In this document: in pieces, positions 1-7,338 of the stretch
Numbering within the stretch: the stretch's first letter is position 1
Layout of the letters: each line of letters starts with the position of its first letter
IMG/VR virus record: IMGVR_UViG_3300025132_000322
Span: 1 to 22,993 of that record
Origin: a virus
Length of the DNA stretch: 22,993 bases
Direction: 5' to 3' (one strand)
Translations under genes and position numbers: made by a program
Notes under the pieces: generated by a model
What the model was told of the DNA's origin: nothing
Seen by the model: only the letters and a program-made list of their open reading frames with translations
Database searches by the model: none

Positions 1-324
1 ATTTCATTCTGGAGCACATCATTTATCAGGGGAACAACACTTGATAATTGCATTGTGTTAGTAGATGAGATGCAAAACTTGAATTTTCACGAATTAGATA
101 GTATAATAACAAGAGTAGGAGATAACTGTAAAATAATGTTTTGTGGTGACTCTACTCAAACGGATCTTACGAAATCGAATGAGAAGAATGGCATCTTAGA
201 TTTTAAACGTATTATTGAAATTATGGAAGATGATTTTGGTATAGTTGAATTTGGTATAGATGACATTGTTCGCTCAGGTTTAGTAAGAAACTATTTGGTT
301 ACTAAACTCGCTTTGTCTTTATAA
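1..324 (+). CDS. phoH: PhoH-like ATPase, C-terminal part (5' truncated by window edge)
   Basis: The open frame enters from the left edge and ends at a TAA at 322-324; the first ATG in view (55) is internal. The visible 107 residues include IRGTTLDN followed by the Walker B-type VLVDEMQN (residues 19-26 of the fragment) and then MFCGDSTQTDL, the sequence characteristic of the PhoH family of phosphate-starvation-induced P-loop ATPases. The Walker A half lies outside the window. PhoH-like genes are very common in marine T4-like phages and their role in infection is not settled. The stop overlaps the next gene's start (TAATG), so the two are translationally coupled. Family call is firm; function in the phage is unknown. 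Confidence 0.88.
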   Translation: MSFWSTSFIRGTTLDNCIVLVDEMQNLNFHELDSIITRVGDNCKIMFCGDSTQTDLTKSNEKNGILDFKRIIEIMEDDFGIVEFGIDDIVRSGLVRNYLVTKLALSL

Positions 325-1010
325 TGTTTACCCACTTGAATAAACTTGGTGATTTTGAGTTAGAAGCCAATACTATAGATGGAGTTCGATATTACACTCT
401 TCCAAGTGGAAAGAAGGCTCCTTCTATTACTTCTATAACTAGTTTCTATAATCGTCAGACTTTCATAAACTGGCGTAAGAAAATAGGTGAGGAAGAAGCA
501 AACAAGATAACGAAAGTTGCTACCGATAGAGGTACAAAATTTCATGATCTGGTTGAAAAATATCTTTCAAACGAAGATGTTAGTTCTTTAAAGGACGTAT
601 TGCCTAGCACCAAAGCAAGGTGGATTGCTGCAAGAGAATCTTTAAACAAGATAGACAATATTCACGCTCTAGAAAAACCCCTATATAGTGAGTATTTCGG
701 TATCGCTGGAAGAGTTGATTGTATCGCCGAGTACGAAGGAGAATTAGCAGTAATAGACTTTAAAACGTCTAAGAAAATTAAACCAGAAAAGTGGTTGCAA
801 AACTACTTTGTTCAAGAAACTGCGTATGCCTGCATGTATTATGAGATGACAGGTATTTCGGTAAAGAAGATTGTAACCCTAATGGTTGCTGATAATGGAG
901 ACGTGAAAGTTTATGAAAAAACCAACAAAAGTGACTATATTAAACTTCTTACCAAGTATATTAAAGAATTTGTCACCCACAAGCTCGGAGAGTATGGAGA
1001 AAGAAGTTAA
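324..1010 (+). CDS. PD-(D/E)XK (RecB-like) exonuclease
   Basis: This 228-residue protein carries the motifs of the RecB/Cas4-type PD-(D/E)XK nuclease family: G70-T71-x-x-H74-x-x-x-E78, then G129-R-V-D132, then VID145-F-K147-TSK. These would form the Mg2+ site for DNA cleavage. A Q/Y-rich motif follows (NYFVQETAYACMYYE), as in RecB-family nucleases. It is probably a recombination or DNA-degradation exonuclease working with the neighbouring replication genes (gp32, gp33). Start is the ATG in the TAATG overlap with phoH. Its 3' end overlaps gp33 by 17 nt. Substrate (host DNA breakdown or repair) cannot be told from sequence. Confidence 0.8.
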   Translation: MFTHLNKLGDFELEANTIDGVRYYTLPSGKKAPSITSITSFYNRQTFINWRKKIGEEEANKITKVATDRGTKFHDLVEKYLSNEDVSSLKDVLPSTKARWIAARESLNKIDNIHALEKPLYSEYFGIAGRVDCIAEYEGELAVIDFKTSKKIKPEKWLQNYFVQETAYACMYYEMTGISVKKIVTLMVADNGDVKVYEKTNKSDYIKLLTKYIKEFVTHKLGEYGERS

Positions 1011-1248
1011 TGAACTGCTGAAAGAGAAATTTCTCGATCAGAATAAGTTTACACAAGATGTCGAACAATTAGTTCTTACTACTGAACTCAATTATATTGA
1101 GGCCTTAGTAAGTTACTGTGAGGAAAATAATATAGAATTTGAATCAGTAGGTAAATTGATAGCAAAACCACTTAAAGATAAATTGAAGGCAGAAGCAACT
1201 GAACTAAATTATCTTAAGAGAACTTCTAAGTCTAAATTACCGATATGA
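994..1248 (+). CDS. 33: gp33 late-transcription coactivator
   Basis: The 84-residue acidic/basic helical protein resembles the short cyanophage versions of T4 gp33 (Trans_coact family). In T4, gp33 bridges host RNA polymerase (beta flap) and the sliding clamp gp45 to activate late promoters. Recognisable segments are DVEQLVLTTELNYIEALVSYCEENNIE and a C-terminal KLKAEATELNYL. I chose the ATG at 994 because a GGAG lies at 987-990 just upstream. The longer reading from 913 would run 98 nt inside the nuclease gene and has no ribosome site. Position between the recombination genes and gp32 agrees with cyanophage order. Its presence supports reading the CTAAATA boxes in this window as late promoters. 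Confidence 0.72.
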   Translation: MEKEVNELLKEKFLDQNKFTQDVEQLVLTTELNYIEALVSYCEENNIEFESVGKLIAKPLKDKLKAEATELNYLKRTSKSKLPI

Positions 1249-1532
1249 TATTCTGGATAGGGTTCACCATCATGTTTCTCAATGAGGGATTTGTGATGAT
1301 GAGACATGTCTCGCCTTGGGCGGCAAAACAGAGAGAGAATCTTATAGAAAAATACGGTGATGGTTGGCAAACCTTTCATGGTATAGTAGACTACGTTTGG
1401 GTGATTGTTGTTGCCTTAGGGTTTGCATTTTCACCTCACAGAGGTAGTCATTTATACGTTTTTCTCGCCTTCTGGGGTAGTGCATTTACCCTGATATACC
1501 TACCGATGTGGGCATCTAAAACGAATAAATAG
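1245..1532 (+). CDS. small membrane protein, unknown function
   Basis: A 95-residue hydrophobic protein with three probable membrane segments: residues about 1-17 (IFWIGFTIMFLNEGFV), 47-63 (IVDYVWVIVVALGFAF) and 70-88 (YVFLAFWGSAFTLIYLPMW). A polar loop between the first two contains AAKQRENLIEKYGDGW. It overlaps gp33 by ATGA and is presumably translated by re-initiation. I do not recognise the family. A holin-like or inner-membrane host-modification role would be speculation; a holin more often sits beside a lysin, and none adjoins it. Confidence 0.7.
   Translation: MIFWIGFTIMFLNEGFVMMRHVSPWAAKQRENLIEKYGDGWQTFHGIVDYVWVIVVALGFAFSPHRGSHLYVFLAFWGSAFTLIYLPMWASKTNK
1524..1531 (+). promoter_or_regulatory. 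possible late promoter (AATAAATA) upstream of the DUF1825-like gene
   Basis: AATAAATA at 1524-1531 resembles the T4 late -10 box TATAAATA and lies 21 nt before the ATG at 1553. It overlaps the last codons of the membrane-protein gene, whose terminal NK residues are encoded here, so chance is a real alternative. It does not have the leading CT of the clearer CTAAATAA boxes elsewhere in the window. Confidence 0.3.
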
Positions 1533-1552
1533 TTATGTATTAGAATCGTACA

Positions 1553-1897
1553 ATGAGTGAATTTTTCAAAGCTCCAGCAGTCAGAGCCGCAATGGCCGAG
1601 ATACAGGAGTTACAAGAAGATATTATGTCAGGTCTCGCTATAAATGGTATGAGAGATCCCTCCATTGAGGGTGGACTTCTACACATTAATAAGATGAGAA
1701 AACTTCTCGAAAAGCAAAAGAACTTCATGTTCAGATTGTCATTAGAGAAGGACGATGAAGATGCAATTGAAATGAAAGAACAGATTTTAGAATCTGCTAA
1801 ATTTCTAGGATTACAGCCAAATCAAAATATTGCAGAATTTTTTGAAACCCTAACTGTAACTCTGGATAAATTAGAGGAAAATCTACCAAAAGATTGA
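1553..1897 (+). CDS. DUF1825-like cyanobacterial/cyanophage protein
   Basis: A 114-residue, mostly helical protein starting MSEFFKAPAVRAAMAEIQELQEDIM and containing HINKMRKLLEKQKNFMFRLSLEKDDEDAIEMKEQILESAKFLGL. This matches my memory of the DUF1825 family, about 110 residues and restricted to cyanobacteria and their phages, with no known function. A 20-nt gap separates it from the gene upstream. No strong Shine-Dalgarno is visible. Its stop codon TGA (1895-1897) lies within the -35 box of the gp32 promoter. The family assignment is from pattern memory only. Confidence 0.65.
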   Translation: MSEFFKAPAVRAAMAEIQELQEDIMSGLAINGMRDPSIEGGLLHINKMRKLLEKQKNFMFRLSLEKDDEDAIEMKEQILESAKFLGLQPNQNIAEFFETLTVTLDKLEENLPKD

Positions 1898-1922
1898 CCG
1901 ATACATCATTATCTGTTATAAT
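1894..1922 (+). promoter_or_regulatory. sigma70-type promoter driving gene 32
   Basis: TTGACC at 1894-1899 and TATAAT at 1917-1922 are separated by exactly 17 nt, an almost perfect vegetative sigma promoter. The start codon of gp32 is at 1961, which leaves a leader of about 30 nt with a GGAG at 1950-1953. This would let unmodified or early-modified host RNA polymerase transcribe gp32 separately from the genes upstream. The -35 box overlaps the stop codon of the DUF1825-like gene. Confidence 0.8.
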
Positions 1923-1960
1923 ACAAACAATCCAACAATACAAAAATACGGAGAATACTA

Positions 1961-2875
1961 ATGTCATTTGCTGCATTAAAAAAACAATCCCGCTCAGGTT
2001 CCTTAACTGAAAGGTTAATGAAGAAAGTTGAGAAACTTAATGAGAAGGGTAATAATACTGATGAACGTCTTTGGAAACCAGCTGTAGATAAAGCGGGTAA
2101 CGGATACGCAGTTATTCGATTCCTCCCTGCACACGCTAATTGTGAACTGCCATGGACTCAAGTTTGGAGTCACGCTTTTCAAGGACCAGGCGGTTGGTAT
2201 ATTGAGAATAGTCTAACTACAATCGGTAAAGATGATCCTGTAGGAGAACTCAATAGAAGTCTCTGGAACAGTGGTCGTGAGTCCGATAAAGATATTGCTC
2301 GTAAGCAAAAGCGTAAGCTTTCTTACTACGCCAATGTCTATATTGTAAAAGACTCTGCGAATCCTGAGAACGAAGGAGAAGTCAAACTATACAAGTTTGG
2401 TAAAAAAATCTTTGATAAACTCACTGCTGCAATGCAACCTGAGTTCGATGATGAAGAAGCAATCAACCCATTCGATTTCTGGAAGGGTGCTAACTTTAAA
2501 TTGAAGATCAAACAGGTCGCTGGATTCTGGAACTATGATAGTTCAGAGTTTGCAACATCTGGAGCTCTTTTGGATGACGATGCTGAGTTAGAAAAGATCT
2601 ATGATAAGATCTATGACCTCAGTGAGTTCACTGCTGATGATCAGTTCAAGTCATATGAACAACTTAAGGGACGTTTAGACACAGTTCTTTCTAGAAAGGC
2701 AGTTGTCACACCTCAAGCTGATACAGAGGATCTTGAAGATCTAAGTGAAGGTTTAGGAACTCCATCTGTTGATCAGGAACTATCTAATCTTGCAAGCGCT
2801 GCCACAGCATCTACTACTGTAGATGAAGAGGAAGATGATGCACTAAGTTATTTCCAGAAACTCGCAGAAGAGTAA
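1961..2875 (+). CDS. 32: gp32 single-stranded DNA-binding protein
   Basis: The 304-residue protein matches T4 gp32 along its length. A basic N-terminal segment (residues 1-30) suits cooperative self-association. The OB-fold core begins around WKPAVDKAGNGYAVIRFLP and includes VWSHAFQGPGGWYIE, KRKLSYYANVYIVKDSANPENEGEVKLYKFGKKIFDKL and NPFDFWKGANFKLKIKQVAGFWNYD. It ends in an acidic tail (EDLEDLSEGLG...DEEEDDALSYFQKLAEE) that in T4 contacts replication partners. The T4 zinc ligands are not kept: H64 corresponds to H71, but C77, C87 and C90 align with S84, D92 and G95, and the protein has only one cysteine (C61). Start is supported by GGAG 8 nt upstream and by the promoter at 1894-1922. Confidence 0.95.
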   Translation: MSFAALKKQSRSGSLTERLMKKVEKLNEKGNNTDERLWKPAVDKAGNGYAVIRFLPAHANCELPWTQVWSHAFQGPGGWYIENSLTTIGKDDPVGELNRSLWNSGRESDKDIARKQKRKLSYYANVYIVKDSANPENEGEVKLYKFGKKIFDKLTAAMQPEFDDEEAINPFDFWKGANFKLKIKQVAGFWNYDSSEFATSGALLDDDAELEKIYDKIYDLSEFTADDQFKSYEQLKGRLDTVLSRKAVVTPQADTEDLEDLSEGLGTPSVDQELSNLASAATASTTVDEEEDDALSYFQKLAEE

Positions 2876-2877
2876 TT

Positions 2878-3639
2878 TTAAGATCCACCACTAAGTCGTG
2901 GGTTATATACATTCTTAATCCTCTTGGTAACAAACTGAGAGGATTTTTTATATTTCATGACTCTTTGCATGTCGCTTACAATTACATTCAAGTATCTTGG
3001 TCTCACCATTTTAATTCTTCTCTTCGCATTGTTTGTCTCTTCTTCATATTCATAGTTGCTGATAGGATAAACATTACTATGTGTTATTATATTACCATTG
3101 GCATCTCTTGCTGTACCAGCACTATCATATGACACAGCTTCTGGTTGTGGAACATTACCGCCACTGACTCTTTTTACTTCTTGGATTTGTTCAGTTCTTT
3201 CTAAATATCTAAGTTCAAAATTAGAATCAACTTTCAAACCATTAGGTAGGACTATTCTACTAGCATAGTCTAACACTTGACTGGTTTCATAATGATGTAC
3301 CTTTGCTAATTCGTCATCACTTCCGTACTTAGTCAAACAATATTTTCTAAAATCATTAGCAGTTAAAGGCCATTGATCTCTAACTTTCGTAATATTATTT
3401 ACTGTTAATATAACCCAATCAAATCTAGGATCTCCATACATCTTTCTAGCTAATTGTTCTGGTCTAAGATCTCCCTCAATAATAAAATCTTCAAAAGCAG
3501 TGACAACATTCTGCATATCATCACGAATCTTTGCTCTTTTAAAAAGATTCTTTACAGGAATAATTTCATCACTAGCACTTCTATCGTTAGATCTAGAAAC
3601 GTAATTTATATTTGGTAGATATGAAAAGTAACCTTGCAT
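2878..3639 (-). CDS. 53: gp53 baseplate wedge protein
   Basis: The 253-residue protein has the gp53 N-terminal signature: FSYLPNINYVSRS, NLFKRAKIRDDM, FEDFIIEGDLRPEQLARKMYGDPRFDWVILTVNNITKVRDQWPL. In T4, gp53 joins wedge units around the central hub. It is longer than T4 gp53 (196 residues), the extra being in the middle and C-terminal part (residues about 130-253). It is the last gene of the leftward operon, 1 nt after the gp48 stop. It converges on gp32 with a gap of only 2 nt. Its terminal codons (KRIKNVYNPRL region) double as the terminator hairpin for gp32 on the other strand. Confidence 0.88.
   Translation of the reverse strand: MQGYFSYLPNINYVSRSNDRSASDEIIPVKNLFKRAKIRDDMQNVVTAFEDFIIEGDLRPEQLARKMYGDPRFDWVILTVNNITKVRDQWPLTANDFRKYCLTKYGSDDELAKVHHYETSQVLDYASRIVLPNGLKVDSNFELRYLERTEQIQEVKRVSGGNVPQPEAVSYDSAGTARDANGNIITHSNVYPISNYEYEEETNNAKRRIKMVRPRYLNVIVSDMQRVMKYKKSSQFVTKRIKNVYNPRLSGGS
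2917..2949 (+). terminator. intrinsic terminator of the gp32 transcript, inside gene 53 antisense
   Basis: AATCCTCT (2917-2924) and AGAGGATT (2938-2945) are perfect inverted repeats. The stem extends inward through T25-G37, G26-T36, G27-C35 and T28-A34 (last two digits of position) to an AACAA loop, about 12 bp in all with two G-T pairs. A run of six T (2944-2949) begins within the 3' arm. The T-run follows only on the + strand, so this stops rightward transcription 42-74 nt after the gp32 stop. It lies within the last codons of the convergent gene 53. Confidence 0.8.
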
Positions 3640-3640
3640 T

Positions 3641-5377
3641 TTAGTATCCTACGTCTGCGGTCTCTGGGGTATCTTGAACAATTGATAATATTGGTAAAAG
3701 ATCTCCTGTATCATCTTCAGCCATATTTCTTCCCTCCAGAATGTCGGAGCTGTAATCAGTATTGTATATAGGCTCTAATTCGTTGAATTTGAGTGTCATG
3801 CTAACTGCTGCAGGCTGACCTCCCTCAAATGCCATCCACCTACCTTCTGGTGTATAGTTGACAGTTATATCTGTAAGAGCACATGCTTTGAACTTATTAA
3901 CACCTAAGATATTTTTGTTACCAGCGGTGCAAAATCTAAGTTTGAATATGTTTGGTGTTCCCAAGAAGTAAGTAGGTCCTCCAGCTTGACCAGTACCACG
4001 GTTATCTCCACCGCCACTATCCACTAGAGTATCACCACTGTAAATTTTCTTTGTCTTTCTTGGAGCAGACCATTGTTTAAATGCACGAAGAATCATTCTT
4101 ATATAACCAGCTTCCTTTGAACTTCTAGGACTCATCACCCAAGAGTATTCAAAACTTCTGAGAGATACACCAGAGAATAAGAGTTCAGTGTTAGCATTAG
4201 CAATTACACCAGCAGATCTGGCCAAAATTTGATCTGAACTAATGTCATATCCCTGTCTACCAACTAATTGACTTATCTGGTTTGCCATAAAGTCTGCTCT
4301 ACCAGACTGTTGTGTCATACCACTTGAGAAGTTCAAAAAGTTTCGGAACATAGCATTAGCATCAGCCATGCCAGGAATCATATCTATTACCTTATTAGCA
4401 ACCATGTTTTTAGATGATGATCTTATTGCGTCTAATGCTTGGTTATTCATATTACTTTCTGTCCACATTCTTTGGTTCCCATCCATTATTTGATTAGGCA
4501 TAGGAAGATAGATACCAGCACCAAGTTTCTTTCTGTAAGGTGATCCTCTTTGAATACCAAATGCTCCACCTTTATTGTCTGGTTCAAAAGCTTTTGAATA
4601 TGGAGGTTCATATGCAAAACACTCTATCCTCATGTGATCTTGAAATAAATTTAAGTCAGATGGATATAACATGGGTGTGCTAAACATAATATCTGCATCA
4701 TTATCAAAGTTATATTTCGCTCTTTCTGCCGCTCCTGATTTACCTTTCATATCATCACTAGCTACCTGTTGGTTCTTATTTTCAAATTCTATTTGTGTCG
4801 CTAAATCCTTCTCCGCTGTTCTTAACTCTTTATACAAATTATTAAGTGTTCTGTTATCTTCGGATGTTTTTCCTCCAGATGGTGTTCCTACTGCAGCAAT
4901 CTCTGCTTTTATTCTGTCTACTTCTGATTGCAACTGATCGACAGTACTAATTGAATTATCTACTGCCCATTCGGGATTCTCCCCATTAGTTGCATAATTA
5001 TAGTTTCTGGTCGCTAGTTTTAAATCTTCAAAAGTTTGTCCAACAGGTTCTGTTATACCATCACCGTCTGTATCAATAAATCCTACACCTTTAATAGTAG
5101 TATTTGTTTGATATGTTGCAGTACGATTTGATTTAAATTTGGGCTCTGTTAGATTTTGCCATCTACCATCTTGAAATATTGGTTTACCACCTTCTATGAT
5201 TTCACCTGTATCATTTATAGGATATATTGTTACCTCTCCATCTTTTATGAAAGGCTTATATGTAACTATTCTTGTTCCATCCTCATCCTTAACCACCTGT
5301 GTAAGTTCAGTATCAAACTCCAGTTCTACGCCGTATTGCTCTACGGAGTTATTCATTGTAGGGGATGCTTCTGACAT
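3641..5377 (-). CDS. 48: gp48-like baseplate tail-tube cap protein
   Basis: A 578-residue protein whose second half matches the T4 gp48 tail-tube-associated baseplate protein: MLYPSDLNLFQDHMRIECFAYEPP, GAGIYLPMPNQIMD, NANTELLFSGVSLRSFEYSW, SPRSSKEAGYIRMILRAFKQW, FLGTPNIFKLRFC and VNYTPEGRWMAFEGGQPAAVSMTLKFNELEPIY. In T4, gp48 sits on the hub and, with gp54, starts tube polymerisation. The first 220 residues are an addition rich in short acidic and polar segments, with a coiled-coil stretch (VDQLQSEVDRIKAEIAA...NNLYKELRTAEKDLATQIEFENKN, about 143-205). T4 gp48 is only 364 residues. Start is the TAATG overlap with the gene upstream. gp54 is related, so the 48/54 label could be swapped. Confidence 0.8.
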   Translation of the reverse strand: MSEASPTMNNSVEQYGVELEFDTELTQVVKDEDGTRIVTYKPFIKDGEVTIYPINDTGEIIEGGKPIFQDGRWQNLTEPKFKSNRTATYQTNTTIKGVGFIDTDGDGITEPVGQTFEDLKLATRNYNYATNGENPEWAVDNSISTVDQLQSEVDRIKAEIAAVGTPSGGKTSEDNRTLNNLYKELRTAEKDLATQIEFENKNQQVASDDMKGKSGAAERAKYNFDNDADIMFSTPMLYPSDLNLFQDHMRIECFAYEPPYSKAFEPDNKGGAFGIQRGSPYRKKLGAGIYLPMPNQIMDGNQRMWTESNMNNQALDAIRSSSKNMVANKVIDMIPGMADANAMFRNFLNFSSGMTQQSGRADFMANQISQLVGRQGYDISSDQILARSAGVIANANTELLFSGVSLRSFEYSWVMSPRSSKEAGYIRMILRAFKQWSAPRKTKKIYSGDTLVDSGGGDNRGTGQAGGPTYFLGTPNIFKLRFCTAGNKNILGVNKFKACALTDITVNYTPEGRWMAFEGGQPAAVSMTLKFNELEPIYNTDYSSDILEGRNMAEDDTGDLLPILSIVQDTPETADVGY

Positions 5378-5871
5378 TACTTTTTGGAGTTGAATGCTCT
5401 ATACTTTGGATACTTCATACCATTTTGTTGTATGAATTGTTCTGTAGGGAGTTTGGAAATCTCTCCCCAATCCTCATTTCTAGGAACTTTTTGTAGGTTT
5501 CCTATACCAGAATACAGATATTTGTGTATGCTATTTTTGGGAACTGATGCCCCGCCACCGCTATTTAGTAGGCTTTCTGCAACTGCATCACGATAGCCAG
5601 GATTTACATAGTGTAAATTGCACCCAAGGAACCCATCTCGATAGAAAGTCAACGCAACTGCAAGTGGTTGAGTATCCCAAAATTGGTATCTTTCTGGAAA
5701 TGATACGCTATATGAAAAGAAAAATAGATCACCTATCGATATACCAGAGGTATCACTGGTACTGATATCTTGATTCTGAACTTCTGATAAGGCATTGGAT
5801 AGTGCATTTACATACCATGCTCCACTTTTATTTCTCTTACCAGCCTGTTGTCTAATATCTTCTGCGATCAT
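5377..5871 (-). CDS. conserved phage structural-cluster protein, unknown function
   Basis: A 164-residue protein starting MIAEDIRQQAGKRNKSGAWYVNALSNAL. It contains a globular core, GDLFFFSYSVSFPERYQFWDTQPLAVALTFYRDGFLGCNLHYVNPGYRDAVAESLL. The pattern of aromatic Y-FWDT-PL, then DGFLGxNLHY, recurs (from memory) in proteins encoded between head-completion and tail genes of T4-like marine phages, but I cannot attach a function. It overlaps gp4 by 20 nt upstream and gp48 by TAATG downstream, so it is co-expressed with virion assembly genes. A virion or assembly role is inferred from position only. Confidence 0.75.
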   Translation of the reverse strand: MIAEDIRQQAGKRNKSGAWYVNALSNALSEVQNQDISTSDTSGISIGDLFFFSYSVSFPERYQFWDTQPLAVALTFYRDGFLGCNLHYVNPGYRDAVAESLLNSGGGASVPKNSIHKYLYSGIGNLQKVPRNEDWGEISKLPTEQFIQQNGMKYPKYRAFNSKK

Positions 5872-6310
5872 GAGATATACCTAAATCGTCTTCGGTCATG
5901 ATCTTAAATTCATACTTTCTATCAGCGCAGTATTGTTCTGCTGCCTTCCACTTTGCCTCATTGATAACCCATGTTTGAACATCATGAGCCCATGCCTTAG
6001 TTCTTCTCTTTGGATTCTTTGGGGGAGCTTTACATTGTTTTTTGGGTTTCACTTCTATCACAACAGATCTCTTCTTTCCATTTGAGTCAGTGTATTTGAT
6101 AAAGAAGTCTGGAAAGTATCTGTGCATTTTTCTATCTAAAGGATTCTTGTATGGTATCCAAAATTCCTCTGATTGCCATTGACTTATATTCTCTGTAAGA
6201 TCACAGTATTCCATAAATTTTCTCTCCCACAGGGAACGATAAATGATCTGAGTGGGATCGCCTTTGTACTTTTTAGTATGTTTTGGTTTAAATTTCCCCT
6301 TATAAGCCAT
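5852..6310 (-). CDS. 4: gp4 head completion protein with PD-(D/E)XK residues
   Basis: Read from the ATG at 6310 the protein is 152 residues, close to T4 gp4 (150). It begins MAYKGKFKPKHTKKYKGDPTQIIYRSLWERKFMEYCD, which is strongly gp4-like. gp4 acts late in head maturation, before tail attachment. The sequence also shows a TnsA-like nuclease signature: E29 in SLWERKF, P67-D68 in HRYFPDFF, and E86-V-K88 in VVIEVKPKK. A longer open frame reaches 6367 (MSVICFRH...) but crosses the promoter at 6336-6343 and the divergent gene, so I reject it. No Shine-Dalgarno precedes 6310; the in-frame ATGs at 6316 and 6331 also lack one. First gene of the leftward late operon. Confidence 0.88.
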   Translation of the reverse strand: MAYKGKFKPKHTKKYKGDPTQIIYRSLWERKFMEYCDLTENISQWQSEEFWIPYKNPLDRKMHRYFPDFFIKYTDSNGKKRSVVIEVKPKKQCKAPPKNPKRRTKAWAHDVQTWVINEAKWKAAEQYCADRKYEFKIMTEDDLGISHDRRRY

Positions 6311-6335
6311 ATACATAGTATGGTAAGTCATAACC

Positions 6336-6343
6336 TTATTTAG
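6336..6343 (-). promoter_or_regulatory. late promoter CTAAATAA for the gp4-gp48-gp53 operon
   Basis: On the minus strand CTAAATAA lies 25 nt upstream of the gp4 ATG (6310). The same octamer stands before gp26, and CTAAATAG before the last gene of the window, each 19-32 nt from a start codon. It matches the T4 late -10 element (TATAAATA), which needs the gp55 sigma and the gp33 coactivator and has no -35 box. The box directly abuts the start codon of the divergent gene at 6344. Confidence 0.6.
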
Positions 6344-7324
6344 ATGTCGGAAACAAATAACGCTCAACCTGGCCCAGTTGTAACGAATAGTAATAGTGGA
6401 TTGCAGAGCTCAGACACAGATAAACATTTCCAAACTGTTGGTGAACTTGGTGCTAACGTAGAGAGAGTTAGGGATTATAATGAGGCTCAGACATCTCTTC
6501 TAGCTGAAGCAGATGATATAATGTTCGACGCTTCCTTTAGGGACTATTTGGGAGCTCCTTCTTTATCAAGTTTCTTTAAAGTTCAACTAGATTTAGCCAA
6601 TACTGGTGTTGGTGCAGGCGGATTAGAAAATTGGTTGGGTACTTCTGGTATCTACTCAAGTGATGGACTTGGAATAGAAAGATTTTCTCTTTTAGCATCG
6701 GAAGCAATATTGCCTGGAACTAATATGGCAGTTATTACTGAACAAGGAAGTAGACAAGGTATTATAGAAAAGTTTGCAGCACAGAGAACATATAATGATA
6801 TTGCTTTAACTTACTATGTCACAGGGGATTATAAAACTTTGAGGTTATTTCAAGAATGGATTAATTACATCAATCCATTATATTCTGCGACAGGATCACC
6901 CTTAGAAGCAAAACCATTTGGATACCCTAGAGCTGTAGATAAAAATCAGTTTCAGAGATTAAGATATCCAGATGAATACAAAAGATCACTTAGTATTACT
7001 AAGTTTGAAAGAAATATAGGTAATACTGGTTCTATTAAAACTTACAGAGGATCTCAAATACCAGAAGTAGATCCAGTACTTACACCAGAAGAATCATTTG
7101 TACCAGATGCTATAAGTTATAAGTTCATTAATGTGTTTCCTACATCAATACAGGATATTGCATTAACATATCAAGCTTCCACAGTATTACAAGTCACAGT
7201 TGAGTTTGCTTATGACAGGTATGTTATAGTACAGAACGCAAGAAAAAGAGGATATGAAAAAGCAAGTGTACCATCTAAAGACGATAGTAAGGTTACTGTT
7301 TCTAATGAAGCAGACAAAATATAG
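6344..7324 (+). CDS. 54: gp54-like tail-tube initiator / tube-fold protein
   Basis: A 326-residue protein, close in size to T4 gp54 (320). After a polar N-terminus it has FDASFRDYLGAPSLSSFFKVQLDL. This is followed by a tube-fold core: SLLASEAILPGTNMAVITEQGSRQGIIEKFAAQRTYNDIALTYYVTGDYKTLRLFQEWINYINP, and a late strand pair NVFPTSIQDIALTYQASTVLQVTVEFAYDRYVI. This pattern is shared by gp19, gp48 and gp54, the family that stacks to form the tail tube and its baseplate start. With gp48 encoded on the facing operon, gp54 is the best label. Upstream of the ATG there is no Shine-Dalgarno, and no convincing promoter is visible on this strand. Confidence 0.7.
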   Translation: MSETNNAQPGPVVTNSNSGLQSSDTDKHFQTVGELGANVERVRDYNEAQTSLLAEADDIMFDASFRDYLGAPSLSSFFKVQLDLANTGVGAGGLENWLGTSGIYSSDGLGIERFSLLASEAILPGTNMAVITEQGSRQGIIEKFAAQRTYNDIALTYYVTGDYKTLRLFQEWINYINPLYSATGSPLEAKPFGYPRAVDKNQFQRLRYPDEYKRSLSITKFERNIGNTGSIKTYRGSQIPEVDPVLTPEESFVPDAISYKFINVFPTSIQDIALTYQASTVLQVTVEFAYDRYVIVQNARKRGYEKASVPSKDDSKVTVSNEADKI

Positions 7325-7338
7325 CCTCAAAAACCCTT

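Noticed and set aside
913-993. Longer N-terminus for gp33 from ATG 913
   Set aside because: It lies within the nuclease gene in another frame and has no ribosome site; ATG 994 has GGAG and gives the expected length.
6311-6367. Longer N-terminus for gp4 (MSVICFRHLNKVMTYHTMY...)
   Set aside because: T4 gp4 begins MAYKGKF-like; the extension crosses the CTAAATAA promoter and the divergent gene start.
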